The translations under genes were made by a program, and so were the position numbers. From Phymorhynchus buccinoides (taxonomy: Eukaryota > Mollusca > Gastropoda > Neogastropoda > Raphitomidae), in assembly GCA_017654935.2 (NCBI GenBank), contig CM065686.1:27598591-27662590 (forward strand): DNA of 64,000 nt, given 5' to 3'. Each line of letters begins with the position of its first letter. The first letter of the stretch is position 1. Positions 33,290 through 43,146 of the stretch are shown piece after piece. The notes beneath the pieces were generated by a model that was not told the DNA's origin, made no database searches, and worked only from the letters and a program-made list of their open reading frames with translations.

Positions 33290-35262
33290 AGTTTGAGTTA
33301 AGGTTAAGAGGTCGGGGGTCCACGGACCAACCCCACACACACACATCACAGCATCACATACATGCACTCTAAGAGCAACACAACGCAGAGCTATGTATCA
33401 GATACTGATAGACTCCTTTGTTTTTTAATAAAACGACGTGAGCCAAATACTGTCTCAGATACATATGGGCAGTTACCTAAATTACCTTGGATCGAGTAAA
33501 GCTATATTAGCATTACGATCATGCAGGGACAATCCATCCGCATGCATGTAGATATGCGTGCGTGTGTGGCATGTACGTCTCGCTGTGTTTTCTAAAATTG
33601 GGGGCTTCAAAGTCATAGTCAAGTCAAAATCATCTTTATTGAGGTTAAAGAAGAATAAGCGTGTGTCTGTGTGTGTGTGTGATATGTGTGTTGTGTTTTT
33701 GATATGTTTGTGTGTATAATGGATTATGTTGGTGTGGGGTACAAGTGCATGCCTTCTGCATCCATTCGCAGTGCTAAGTGTGTGTTCTATTGACGGTACA
33801 AGTGATATATTTGATGTAAATTATTTCCCATTGTGCCGATTGTTACAATGTCTTTGTCATGTCACGTTTGTAGCTACACTAATAGTTCATGCTTTCTTGG
33901 GTATTGGAGTGTGGCTCTGTGATAAGTAATCCTTGAGGAGTGGGTAGGGTGGGGGTGTAAAGGGGCATTATGTCTGTGCATATATGTAAGGGTTTGGTTT
34001 TGTAATGTTTTTAGTAGAAAGAACTATTTTATGTGAAATTGTAAAGCACTTACTGCGCTTAGAGTGGATAAGTGCTAGCGTATATGTTGCTTAAGAAATA
34101 AATAATAAATAATAAAGGAAACACATATAATACATATGACTCCTACACTGATTTGGCAAACCGTGACTTTTGGGTGGTACAGGAGATCAGGAGTTTGTCT
34201 TGTCGCTATGTGGCCACTCTTATCTATGGGAAAACAACGGCGGAGGCGTAGTTCCCATCCTGTAGTGGCAGGGCAGCATAGGGGTAAGAGAGTGGGATAT
34301 TGACTTTTATATTGTGCTATGTACTCATTTTCATTTTGCTCTCGCCTCCTCCCTCGTCTCTCTCTCTCGTTTTATCTCTAGTATGCAGCATTTTTTCAAA
34401 AAATCTCTGATTGTGGCTGTCTTCTTTCGTGGGCTAACTGGAAATTATTATATCCGGCGCCTACTATTAGTAAGCTGGAGAGCTTCATTGGATTGAACTT
34501 TTTTCCTCCTGGAATCTAAGCTTCATGGCGTGGCTACACTCTGTATAATTAAAAAGACATTATATAACTAAACCTCAGTGCGGGTGGTGCACCAACCGCC
34601 TCAATCATGGACATTAAACCATATGTCTAAACTGTCCACTTAGTTGGGCAAAACGCTGTGCCCTCATAAGAGCAAGACATTTTGTTGCAAATCTCTTATT
34701 TGGCACACACATCTCATACTTTATAAAACCATAAATTACTTGTGAGCGGCAAGTGTACACAATCGGGTTGAACCATGACATGCACATACTATTCCGACTT
34801 GCTGAACACCCTGTTCTCGATAAACAAAAACACTGTTCAAGACTAAATCCCTACCAAGCACTTTATAAACTACACAGGGCATGGGCAGTCGAGTTCCGTC
34901 CATGCTCTTCACATTTAGTTGGCATGCTCTCTTATCCCTCTTGCAGCTCATGCTGTTTCTTTCGCTGCTATGAATCCACGCATCCGCAGACGCTCAAAAC
35001 GCAATTTTTCCTCCCCTCCCTTTGCCTCTATAGTTCCATGGTTTTTGTGATGGTGTGATTCTTTGTTGTGTTTGCGGCAGTCTATAATCCTGATTTATGT
35101 TTAAAATACTATCCCTGACAGTTAGCTAGAGCTTGAATAGCGCATAGGCTACGTGTGCTTTGTTATTCTATAATTGACCAAAGTCGACTAGGAGTTGGCA
35201 AACAGCCACACCAAAAGCTCACCTCTTCGTAAGTGTAGATTATTCGTTTTTATGTTGAACTT
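33290..35262. other. No gene recognised; short repeat tails
   Basis: About 33608-33650 carries AAGTCAAGTCAAAATCATCTTTATTGAGG split by small gaps, the reverse complement of the tail near 7323. The rest is AT-rich with no coding similarity. Confidence 0.4.
34020..34112 (+). repeat. Possible LINE/SINE 3' tail
   Basis: GTAAAGCACTTACTGCGCTTAGAGTGGATAAGTGCT followed by an (ATAA)n-rich end resembles, loosely, the AAAGCGCTTT tail of the LINE at 13085-15200. Confidence 0.4.
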
Positions 35263-35357
35263 TCAGTATCCATAGCGTTCTTTTAGGCTGCTCACGTGCT
35301 CAGTGCGTGTGAGCCTAGCTTTCCTGGGCGATCTCTTCTGGGTTCGGTCGTGACCTT

Positions 35358-35857
35358 NNNNNNNNNNNNNNNNNNNNNNNNNNNNNNNNNNNNNNNNNNN
35401 NNNNNNNNNNNNNNNNNNNNNNNNNNNNNNNNNNNNNNNNNNNNNNNNNNNNNNNNNNNNNNNNNNNNNNNNNNNNNNNNNNNNNNNNNNNNNNNNNNNN
35501 NNNNNNNNNNNNNNNNNNNNNNNNNNNNNNNNNNNNNNNNNNNNNNNNNNNNNNNNNNNNNNNNNNNNNNNNNNNNNNNNNNNNNNNNNNNNNNNNNNNN
35601 NNNNNNNNNNNNNNNNNNNNNNNNNNNNNNNNNNNNNNNNNNNNNNNNNNNNNNNNNNNNNNNNNNNNNNNNNNNNNNNNNNNNNNNNNNNNNNNNNNNN
35701 NNNNNNNNNNNNNNNNNNNNNNNNNNNNNNNNNNNNNNNNNNNNNNNNNNNNNNNNNNNNNNNNNNNNNNNNNNNNNNNNNNNNNNNNNNNNNNNNNNNN
35801 NNNNNNNNNNNNNNNNNNNNNNNNNNNNNNNNNNNNNNNNNNNNNNNNNNNNNNNNN
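35358..35857. other. Assembly gap, exactly 500 N
   Basis: A run of 500 N, a round placeholder size. The sequence left of it (35263-35357) does not look like DIRS; the sequence right of it is mid-recombinase. Open frames reported across it are not real. Confidence 0.99.
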
Positions 35858-36657
35858 GAAATGTCTTTGAGGTACCTGGGGTTGATCGACAGGAAAAGCC
35901 GGCGCCTAGCGCCCCTGAGCAGCTTAGTCCTGGAGAGATATATCCTGAGGGCCCTGACCGGACAGAGGAACCGGTCATCGTCGTCAGGGCCGAGGACGGA
36001 GCAGAGACTGGAGATGACAACGACGGGGGAGGGAACGTCCCCCGGTTGGTTTTTGGCTCTAAACTCCGGGAGGAAGCTCAAGGTAACCGAGGAGTAGTCG
36101 GCCGAGAACTCGACATCACGTGGAAGACCGCTAAGGGCGTGAAGGCCGCTGATCCTTCTGGCTGAAGCCAAGGCGATCAGAAAAACGACCTTGAGCGTGA
36201 GGAGCTTAAAACTGACGGTGGAGAGAGGCTCACATTTATCACGGAGGAAGTTCAAGACCAAAAACACGTCCCATTGGGGGACTTGGACCGTCCTGGCCGG
36301 AGCTCTGAGACGGACCGAGTCCAGAAAGTGAGAGACGGGTGCGGCGGACAGTTTCGAGGTGCGGTCGGCCCCCAGAGCCATGGAAATGGTGCTTACGAGG
36401 GCCGCCCTGTACCCGGAAAGAGTCTGAGCAGACAGGTTCCTGGTTCGAAGCAGAAAGGACAAGAACTCCACGAAATGAACCGTGGAGGGTCTCAGCGGAT
36501 CGTACTTGTGCTCGGTACAAAAGGCGAACCAGGAGGCCCAACGCAGATCGTACAGATCGGAGGTGGACTTGCGCCGGGACCCCATCAGAACGTCAACCGT
36601 TCTGGACGAGAAACCTTGCCGCCTGAGACCAGATCTTATAGTCTCCAAGCGACAAGG
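35858..36657 (-). CDS. E1 tyrosine recombinase (partial, cut by gap)
   Basis: DIRS integrases are tyrosine recombinases that insert a circular DNA intermediate. The domain starts near the RRKSTSDLYDLRW segment (36590-36550) and continues through a core-binding region (FVEFLSFLLRTRN...LSGYRAALV) to ALASARRISGLHALSGL, which holds the first catalytic Arg. Sequence stops at 35858, so H-x-x-R and the nucleophilic Tyr are not seen. The frame is -1 relative to the RT ORF and overlaps its end. It is also nearly open far upstream through the RT region, so the true start is uncertain; the start given is only the point where domain homology begins. Confidence 0.85.
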
Positions 36658-38510
36658 CTGAGCCAAGAGGCGTTCGGGTGTCCGATGCCGCTTCTTGGCT
36701 GCAGCAGGGTTTTGCCGGTGAGGCCTAGCGGAAGCGGGCCTTCCCGGGCGAGAGCGAGGAGCTCCGGGTACCAATGCTGGGAGGGCCAATCGGGCGTCAC
36801 CAGTATGAGGTCCGGAGACTCCCGCAGGCACTTCTCCAGGACCCTCTGGATGAGAGCCGTGGGAGGGAACGCGTACATCGACTGCCCGACCCACGACATC
36901 GAGAAGGCGTTGTGCGCCAGCGCCAGAGGATCCCGGACAGGGGACACAAACAGGGGCAGACGAGCGCTGTGCCGTGTGGCAAACAGGTCCACCATCGGCT
37001 TGCCCCAGAGTCTCCAGACTGGGAGCAAAGCTCGATGGGCGATCGTCCACTCCGTTTGGAGGACCTGGTTGGACCGACTCAGCTGGTCCGCAATGACATT
37101 GAGCTTGCCCGGGACAAACGCTACCGAGAGCGCAATGCCATGGCGGTCGGCCCAACCCAAGATCGTCTCCGCCGCCAGAGACAGGGGGGTGGAGCGGGTG
37201 CCCCCCTGGCGACGGAGGTAAGAAAGACTGGTGGAGTTGTCGCCACACACCGTGACCCACCTTCCCCGAATCGCGGGGAGGAAATGGGTCAGAGCGAGGC
37301 GGATGGCCTCCAACTCCAGCAGATTGATGTGGAGTTCGGACTCTCCTACAGTCCAAGAACCCGAGATCTGCTCAGCCTCCAGATGCGCCCCCCACCCGCT
37401 GAGGGAGGCGTCCGTGTAGATGAACAGCTGGGTGCCCAAACGTCTGATTGGGACCATACTGTTCACCCACGCCGTGTCCGTCCACTGACTGACGGCCTTC
37501 CTGAACCAGTCCCCGAGGACGATCACCTGGTCGTATAGGGAGGGGTCCAGGGCACGAGCCCTGACTTCTCTCTGAAGGGGCCTCTTGAACACCCTGCCGA
37601 GAGGGAGGAGTTCCGAGACCGACTCCATGAGGCCTAGAAGGCTGAGAAGGCGCCTCAGAGTGGTCGACTTCGCCTTTGAGAGGTCGGCCACGGAGAGAGC
37701 GATAGCTGCTAGTCTGTCCTCCGAAGCTGAGACGGTGAACTTGACCGTGTCGAACCTCATCCCCAGGTAGCGAAACTGCTGTGAAGGAACGAGGTCCGAC
37801 TTCTTGGCGTTGATGCGGAAGCCCAGCGAGGTGGTCAGGTCCACCAGAAGCTGAGTGTGAGACAGAGATAAAGGACGGCTGGCGGCGAGCAGCAGCCAAT
37901 CGTCCAGGTAAACTTTGAGTCTCAGGCCTTTGGCCCGAGCCAGAGAAGCCATCTCCCTGGTCACCTTGGTAAAAATCCATGGGGCCAGGGAGAGACCGAA
38001 CGGGAGTGAGTTGAACTGGTAGGTCTGGTCTTGCCAGACGAACCGGAGAAACTTTCTCCTGGAGGGGTGAATGGAGACGTGAAAATAAGCGTCCTGAAGG
38101 TCGATCGACGTCGCCCAGTCCCCTGGGCGAACGAACGACCGAACGGAGGCCGGAGTCTCCATCTTGAATTTCACTTTCCGCGTGAACTTGTTGAGGGGTG
38201 ACAAGTCCAGCACGGGTCGGAAACCACCGGTCTTCTTGGAGACCGTGAAGAGGCGAGAGTAGAAGCCGGGTCCTGGATTGAAAATCCTGGACACGGCCCC
38301 TTTTAGGACCAGGGAGTCCACCTCTTTCCGGAGGATACCGAGCCGTTCTGGGTCCACCGGGGGCGGGAAGGAGATGGGAACGTCCGCAAGCGGAGGCTCC
38401 CTCTCGAACGGGAACCTGTACCCGTCCCGCACAACCCCGAGTATCCAGGCGTTTTCGACCTGAGCAAGCCAAGCGGGAAGAGCCTGAAACAGGGAGTCCA
38501 CGCTTGACAC
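36636..38510 (-). CDS. E1 reverse transcriptase-RNase H-methyltransferase-like ORF
   Basis: 624 codons, uninterrupted. RT: LDLSPLNK at 101-108, SIDLQDAYFH with catalytic Asp137, FGLSLAPWIF at 171-180, YLDDW with Asp203/Asp204. RNase H: YTDAS (Asp367), ELEAI (Glu399/401), GDNST (Asp424), NVIADQLSR (Asp475). Residues 505-590 (VDLFATR, YAFPP, VTPDWPSQHWYPELL) have the pattern of the DAM-like methyltransferase segment of DIRS1 elements; that last assignment is by resemblance. The nominal start at 38510 is GTG. The frame is open back to 38606 and overlaps gag by about 60 nt in the -1 frame, so it may be reached by frameshifting or reinitiation. Confidence 0.92.
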   Translation of the reverse strand: MSSVDSLFQALPAWLAQVENAWILGVVRDGYRFPFEREPPLADVPISFPPPVDPERLGILRKEVDSLVLKGAVSRIFNPGPGFYSRLFTVSKKTGGFRPVLDLSPLNKFTRKVKFKMETPASVRSFVRPGDWATSIDLQDAYFHVSIHPSRRKFLRFVWQDQTYQFNSLPFGLSLAPWIFTKVTREMASLARAKGLRLKVYLDDWLLLAASRPLSLSHTQLLVDLTTSLGFRINAKKSDLVPSQQFRYLGMRFDTVKFTVSASEDRLAAIALSVADLSKAKSTTLRRLLSLLGLMESVSELLPLGRVFKRPLQREVRARALDPSLYDQVIVLGDWFRKAVSQWTDTAWVNSMVPIRRLGTQLFIYTDASLSGWGAHLEAEQISGSWTVGESELHINLLELEAIRLALTHFLPAIRGRWVTVCGDNSTSLSYLRRQGGTRSTPLSLAAETILGWADRHGIALSVAFVPGKLNVIADQLSRSNQVLQTEWTIAHRALLPVWRLWGKPMVDLFATRHSARLPLFVSPVRDPLALAHNAFSMSWVGQSMYAFPPTALIQRVLEKCLRESPDLILVTPDWPSQHWYPELLALAREGPLPLGLTGKTLLQPRSGIGHPNASWLSLVAWRL

Positions 38511-38545
38511 CGGCCCGCCTGAAAGATCCCCGGGCCGTGCGGGAT

Positions 38546-41095
38546 CTAGTGAAAAGGCTGGCGCCTTCCAAATGCGGGCTTGCGAAAGCCCCTGGAAGGC
38601 CCCGGCCTAGACTTCCGTGGCGCAAAGTCAATGGCCTGCGTGGGAAGTCTGCCCTTCTGACGAGGGACTTTCCTGACCTGAACAGCGGCTCTTCTGGCCC
38701 GCTGAGACTGGAAAGGAGCCGAGTGAGAAACGGAAGAGGGGGTCTTGAGGAGATGAGTCATCAAGGCCTCATGACCCGCCTCTTTCTGACGCTTGGAGAC
38801 CGACTTCAGAATGGGCCTGATTTCGGATTCGCCGAACAGGCCCAAGTCAGGAAGTGGAAGGGCACGGAGAAGCTCCTTCTCTCTCAAGGAGAGGGACTTC
38901 GAAGTGCCCAGGAACGCGTCCTTGGCCATGGCCGCAGACTGCACCTTCAAAGCAGAAATAACATCCGTTAAACTGCGAAGGGAGTCTCCCAGAGCGGCAA
39001 GGGCGACCCCAACAGCCGGTTCATCGATCTCGGCAAACAGCCTGAAATCCACCGGCGAGGAAGTGGGGTGAGACTTTCCAAGCGCCTCCGAAATGGAGGA
39101 AAGCAAGGAAGTCGAGAACCCACAGCCTTTGAGAGCCTCAGACAGTGACACCTCCAACTGTTTGAAGTTGGAAGGCTTGAAACTGACGGAGGTCAAAAAC
39201 CTGTCACAATGCAATTTCTCCGCCTCAGCCTTGGTAGGCTTAGAGAACGGAGAAAAAGGGAGGTAATCACCATGGACACCGAGAACCGACCTAAAAGGTG
39301 GGATCACGAAGTTGCCCGGCGAAAAATCGTCCTTGGTCCTCGCTGACCTTCCCGACGGGAGACGGGAAGGCTCAGAGGTTCTGCCCGTGGGAAGGGAGGA
39401 CTCCGCTCTTCCAATAGCCCGGAGCAAAAGCTCAGGGGCTTGCATGAAGAGAAACTCCTTCCCACGGCTAAAGGAGCCCACTGAGCCATCTGTGGCCGAG
39501 GGGGCTGCCTTCTGGGTGGTTGTTGCCACATCAGGGCAAGAGGGCTTCAAAAAGCGCAACAGGTTCTGAGCAGAGAAGTCTGGGGCCACATCGGGCAAAC
39601 TTCGCTGGGGGGAAACGGAGAGGGCAGAGCCCGAGTCCGAACCCACGGCAGAATGATGCCGCTTAGAACCTCTTGGGCGGACCGACTGATAGGAATCAGA
39701 AGAGTCCCCCCGGTCCTTGGAAGAGGACGAGACGCCAACGGCGGAGCCCGAACGGGAAGCCCGTGAGGACGGGGACCGCCCGTGCCGGCGGGCAGAAGCC
39801 GCCCGGCCGGGGGACCGTTGCCTCTGAACGGACCGAAACGGCCGACCCGGGGAGCCACCCCGGGTTGGGGACCGTGGACGGTTGACCGTACGGTACACCG
39901 GGGCTACCGGTGACCGACGGGCACCGTGCGGTGAGTCACCGTACCGGCGGCCAACGGCAGGCCGGACGGGAGACCGCTGGATGCGGACGGACCGTGACCG
40001 GCGGTCGGGTGAACCGCCGTCACGGGGTCCGAGCGATGCATCACCGTGCCGCGGACCGAAAGGCCGGCGGCCGGGAGATCGCAGTTCTTTGGACGCACGG
40101 TCTACCGGTGCCACCGGAGACCGTCGTTCACCACGGCGGACCGCCGCTGAATGGTGAGCCCAAAGAACTGGAGCGTCCTCATCGACTCGGTCCGGCTCCA
40201 GCCGGACTCGAGGAAAATAGGAGTGTGAGGACGCTCGGGGCCCGGTCACTGAACAAACTTCCTTAGAAGATGTGCCAGCGCGGGGAGAGATAGCCTCCTG
40301 GCCTGTTGAATCTCTCGGCCACTCAGTGGGCCGCCAAGTGGTGCCGTCCCTCCAGGGATCAACGGACTTATGGCACAAGGCCTCGGACAAAGGTCCGGAT
40401 GGACCAAAATCCCCCTCCCCCTGGGAATGGGTGGAGGAAGGGGACCCCCGACCCCCCAGAGACAGTCCGTCAGAGGGGGTTGCCACGCCTTGGCAAGCGG
40501 GGTCAACCAGGGGGATCCTGCGTCCCTGGGGGTCCATGCGCTTTCCAAGCGACTTAAGCGGAAAATCCGCAGGGGAGGACCACCGTCCGGAGGTCCGAGT
40601 GACGGCCCTGGTGGAGAGGGGCCTCCTGGAACAGATACGATGAACATGTTCTGGGGACACAACAGACACATGAGGAGACATAACGGGCCAGACCGAAGGC
40701 CGAGTTGAAGGCGAACGGGGAGAAGGACCAATAACAAGGCCTGACTGGCCCAACTTCTGAAAAAACGCCTCAAAAAGGCTATCAACCTGAGGGTGGGAAG
40801 AGAGGTCTGAAAAATCCCGCTCGGGGACAGACGAATGCTCGGGAACAGAACGAGCCGAAGCAGGAGAGACTGCTGACTGAACCGTAGCAGACGACTTTTT
40901 CCTAGACGACCTATCACGCACAGATTTCTCTTTCCTCGGTTTTTCTGTGGAGGAACTCTTCTCCCTACTGACCGAAGGGGTAGAAGGGGCCGACACGAAA
41001 CGACCTTGCCCATCACGAGGGAGGGTAGGAACCGAGGAAGAGACTGAAGAGACAACAGTCTGAGAGACGGGTGTCACTAGAGAAGGAGACGCCAT
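38546..41095 (-). CDS. E1 gag-like protein with Arg/Ser-rich domain
   Basis: 849 codons, intact, ATG at 41095. The N-terminal 100 residues are Ser/Lys/Arg-rich and low-complexity. Around 100-120 a short helix (QVDSLFEAFFQKLGQSG) is conserved among copies. Residues about 320-480 form an RS-like domain: repeated RRSPVAP, RHGDS, SPxRP and RSVxxQRSP motifs, very basic. Residues about 500-850 are more folded, with LLRFLKP, KQLEVSLSEALKGCGF and a basic Arg/Pro tail. No CCHC knuckle is seen, so RNA binding probably relies on the basic repeats (inference). DIRS gag proteins package the RNA for reverse transcription. Confidence 0.85.
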   Translation of the reverse strand: MASPSLVTPVSQTVVSSVSSSVPTLPRDGQGRFVSAPSTPSVSREKSSSTEKPRKEKSVRDRSSRKKSSATVQSAVSPASARSVPEHSSVPERDFSDLSSHPQVDSLFEAFFQKLGQSGLVIGPSPRSPSTRPSVWPVMSPHVSVVSPEHVHRICSRRPLSTRAVTRTSGRWSSPADFPLKSLGKRMDPQGRRIPLVDPACQGVATPSDGLSLGGRGSPSSTHSQGEGDFGPSGPLSEALCHKSVDPWRDGTTWRPTEWPRDSTGQEAISPRAGTSSKEVCSVTGPRASSHSYFPRVRLEPDRVDEDAPVLWAHHSAAVRRGERRSPVAPVDRASKELRSPGRRPFGPRHGDASLGPRDGGSPDRRSRSVRIQRSPVRPAVGRRYGDSPHGARRSPVAPVYRTVNRPRSPTRGGSPGRPFRSVQRQRSPGRAASARRHGRSPSSRASRSGSAVGVSSSSKDRGDSSDSYQSVRPRGSKRHHSAVGSDSGSALSVSPQRSLPDVAPDFSAQNLLRFLKPSCPDVATTTQKAAPSATDGSVGSFSRGKEFLFMQAPELLLRAIGRAESSLPTGRTSEPSRLPSGRSARTKDDFSPGNFVIPPFRSVLGVHGDYLPFSPFSKPTKAEAEKLHCDRFLTSVSFKPSNFKQLEVSLSEALKGCGFSTSLLSSISEALGKSHPTSSPVDFRLFAEIDEPAVGVALAALGDSLRSLTDVISALKVQSAAMAKDAFLGTSKSLSLREKELLRALPLPDLGLFGESEIRPILKSVSKRQKEAGHEALMTHLLKTPSSVSHSAPFQSQRARRAAVQVRKVPRQKGRLPTQAIDFAPRKSRPGPSRGFRKPAFGRRQPFH

Positions 41096-41323
41096 TTTGA
41101 TGGTTGTTTACAGTGACAAAACGAAGTGGGCCTAGCCCACTAAAATTCCAACAACCACACAAAGAGAAAAGCTAGAGGAGGCTAAATCAACCGAATCGAA
41201 GAATGAAAGCCTCGTAAAGCGAATAGATAGAAGGAAAGGAACGAACAAACCCCCTTTTCTCAGAATAGAAACAGCAAAGTTGCGTAGAAGGAGAAACCCA
41301 AGTCATAGCATGGCGCCTGGGAA

Positions 41324-41744
41324 ATCAGGAATGAGGGGAAGTCACCCCGGATGACTGGGCTACGGTACGCCATCATGGGAACTAACCCAGGCGGTGTTAC
41401 CAGGGCTAGTAGGCCTAGCTCCGTGGCTGACTTCGTTTCTTTTATGTGTTAAGGTTTAACCCAGGTCGGTTGGTGTGCATGCAATTGTTTTTAGGTGTTG
41501 GTAGTGTATGGCTAGAATAGATTGATGGATTTTAATTAATATTACAATCTATCTAGCTAAATACCTACCAACACCTAAAAACAATTGCATGCACACCAAC
41601 CGACCTGGGTTAAACCTTAACACATAAAAGAAACGAAGTCAGCCACGGAGCTAGGCCTACTAGCCCTGGTAACACCCCTGGGTTAGTTCCCATGATGGCG
41701 TACCGTAGCCCAGTCATCCGGGGTGACTTCCCCTCATTCCTGAT
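41324..41744. repeat. Palindromic junction of E1 5' ITR and E2 3' ITR
   Basis: Near-perfect inverted arms (41324-41506 and 41562-41744) around an AT-rich centre of about 55 nt. The arms carry GTGACTTCCCCTCATTCCT, CACGGAGCTAGGCCTACTAG and CTACCAACACCTAAAAACAA. Reading outward, each arm is the terminal inverted repeat of one element, so the centre is where the two elements meet. Confidence 0.92.
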
Positions 41745-41800
41745 ACTCCCTTAAAAAGAGAAGCATCCGAAGCGAGGGAGGAAGGGAGGGACCCTTTTTG

Positions 41801-41898
41801 TTTTAGGTGTTGGTAGGTATTTAGCTAGATAGATTGTAATATTAATTAAAATCCATCAATCTATTCTAGCCATACACTACCAACACCTAAAAACAATT
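41801..41898. repeat. E2 internal complementary region (ICR)
   Basis: An exact inverted copy of the junction core at 41489-41580. It contains both element ends joined, the template thought to bring the ends of DIRS cDNA together into a circle. Confidence 0.9.
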
Positions 41899-42060
41899 GC
41901 AGTTTGCCCCAGCGGGGGCGGGTGATGCTTCACCACCAGCCATGAGAGAGAACGGGGGGAAAAGATGCTCCTCGGAGCCACCCAACCCCCCGAAAACATG
42001 ACACGAGACACACCCACACTGGAACGGAAGGGCGGGACCGGGGAGATCCAGGCACTTACG

Positions 42061-43146
42061 TCACAGAGAAACGGGAACCTGCGCGACAACGACCCTCCTG
42101 ATGGAGAAGGTGTCGCTCTCGCTCCTGGTCTCAATGTCCCTCAGGTAGAACTGGAGAAACGTGTTACGAGACTTCCAGAACGCGGACGCCATGACTTTAG
42201 ACAAGGGCACTCCTCTGAGCAGAGCTAGAGAGGAAGAGATGGCGCGGAGCTCATGCGCCCTGACAGGGTTAGCAGGGAGGCTCGTGAGGGATTTGGAATA
42301 GGCCAGCTTGACCAGGTCTAAAATCCACCTGGAGACAGTGATCTTCGAAATGTCTTTGAGATACCTGGGATTGATCGACAGGAAAAGCCGGCGCCTGGCG
42401 CCCCTGAGCAGCTTAGTCCTGGAGAGATATATCCTGAGGGCCCTGACCGGACAGAGGAACCGGTCATCGTCGTCAGGGCCGAGGACGGAGCAGAGGCTGG
42501 AGATGACAACGACGGGGGAGGGAACGTCCCCCGGTTGGTTTTTGGCTCTAAACTCCGGGAGGAAGCTCAAGGTAACCGAGGAGTAGTCGGCCGAGAACTC
42601 GACATCACGTGGAAGACCGCTAAGGGCGTGAAGGCCGCTGATCCTTCTGGCTGAGGCCAAGGCGATCAGAAAAACGACCTTGAGCGTGAGGAGCTTAAAA
42701 CTGACGGTGGAGAGAGGCTCACATTTATCACGGAGGAAGTTCAAGACCAAAAACACGTCCCATTGGGGGACTTGGACCGTCCTGGCCGGAGCTCTGAGAC
42801 GGACCGAGTCCAGAAAGTGAGAGACGGGTGCGGCGGACAGTTTCGAGGTGCGGTCGGCCCCCAGAGCCATGGAAATGGTGCTTACGAGGGCCGCCCTGTA
42901 CCCGGAAAGAGTCTGAGCAGACAGGTTCCTGGTTCGAAGCAGAAAGGACAAGAACTCCACGAAATGAACCGTGGAGGGTCTCAGCGGATCGTACTTGTGC
43001 TCGGTACAAAAGGCGAACCAGGAGGCCCAACGCAGATCGTACAGATCGGAGGTGGACTTGCGCCGGGACCCCATCAGAACGTCAACCGTTCTGGACGAGA
43101 AACCTTGCCGCCTGAGACCAGATCTTATAGTCTCCAAGCGACAAGG
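42061..43146 (-). CDS. E2 tyrosine recombinase, complete
   Basis: An uninterrupted frame through the whole catalytic domain to a TGA at 42061-42063. Catalytic set: Arg in ASARRISGLHAL, His and Arg in VRAHELRAISSSLAL, nucleophile Tyr in FWKSRNTFLQFYLRD. The core-binding region FVEFLSFLLRTRN...GYRAALVSTISMALG lies N-terminal. It catalyses site-specific integration of the circular DNA intermediate. The start is set where domain homology begins near the end of the RT frame. The same frame is open without a stop to 44361, so a longer product overlapping RT cannot be excluded. The end of the RT frame is at 43125, -1 relative. Confidence 0.9.
   Translation of the reverse strand, partial: PCRLETIRSGLRRQGFSSRTVDVLMGSRRKSTSDLYDLRWASWFAFCTEHKYDPLRPSTVHFVEFLSFLLRTRNLSAQTLSGYRAALVSTISMALGADRTSKLSAAPVSHFLDSVRLRAPARTVQVPQWDVFLVLNFLRDKCEPLSTVSFKLLTLKVVFLIALASARRISGLHALSGLPRDVEFSADYSSVTLSFLPEFRAKNQPGDVPSPVVVISSLCSVLGPDDDDRFLCPVRALRIYLSRTKLLRGARRRLFLSINPRYLKDISKITVSRWILDLVKLAYSKSLTSLPANPVRAHELRAISSSLALLRGVPLSKVMASAFWKSRNTFLQFYLRDIETRSESDTFSIRRVVVAQVPVSL

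Larger units (their letters stand above)
35858..41535 (-). mobile_element. DIRS1-like retrotransposon E1, 3' end lost in gap
   Basis: 5'-ITR (41535-41324), gag (41095-38546), RT-RNase H-MT-like ORF (38510-36636), tyrosine recombinase running into the gap. About 5.7 kb present. It is the best-preserved coding copy in the window for gag and RT. Its 5' half-core abuts the 3' ITR of E2 at a palindromic junction (centre about 41534). Over the shared region E1 and E2 are almost identical, so both are recent. Confidence 0.93.

Noticed and set aside
35263..37356. A 697-codon frame crossing the N gap at 35358-35857
   Set aside because: It is an open frame only because N codons contain no stops. Only the part right of the gap is kept, as a partial recombinase.
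36274..37538. Plus-strand frames of 254-315 codons opposite the E1 RT (and their E2 counterparts at 42763-43757)
   Set aside because: GC-rich antisense shadows of a conserved RT-RNase H ORF. They contain no recognisable domain and are Arg/Gly/Pro-rich.
35858..41535. Classification of E1 as an LTR (gypsy) element
   Set aside because: No LTRs, aspartic protease or DDE integrase. A tyrosine recombinase and split inverted repeats with an ICR place it in DIRS.
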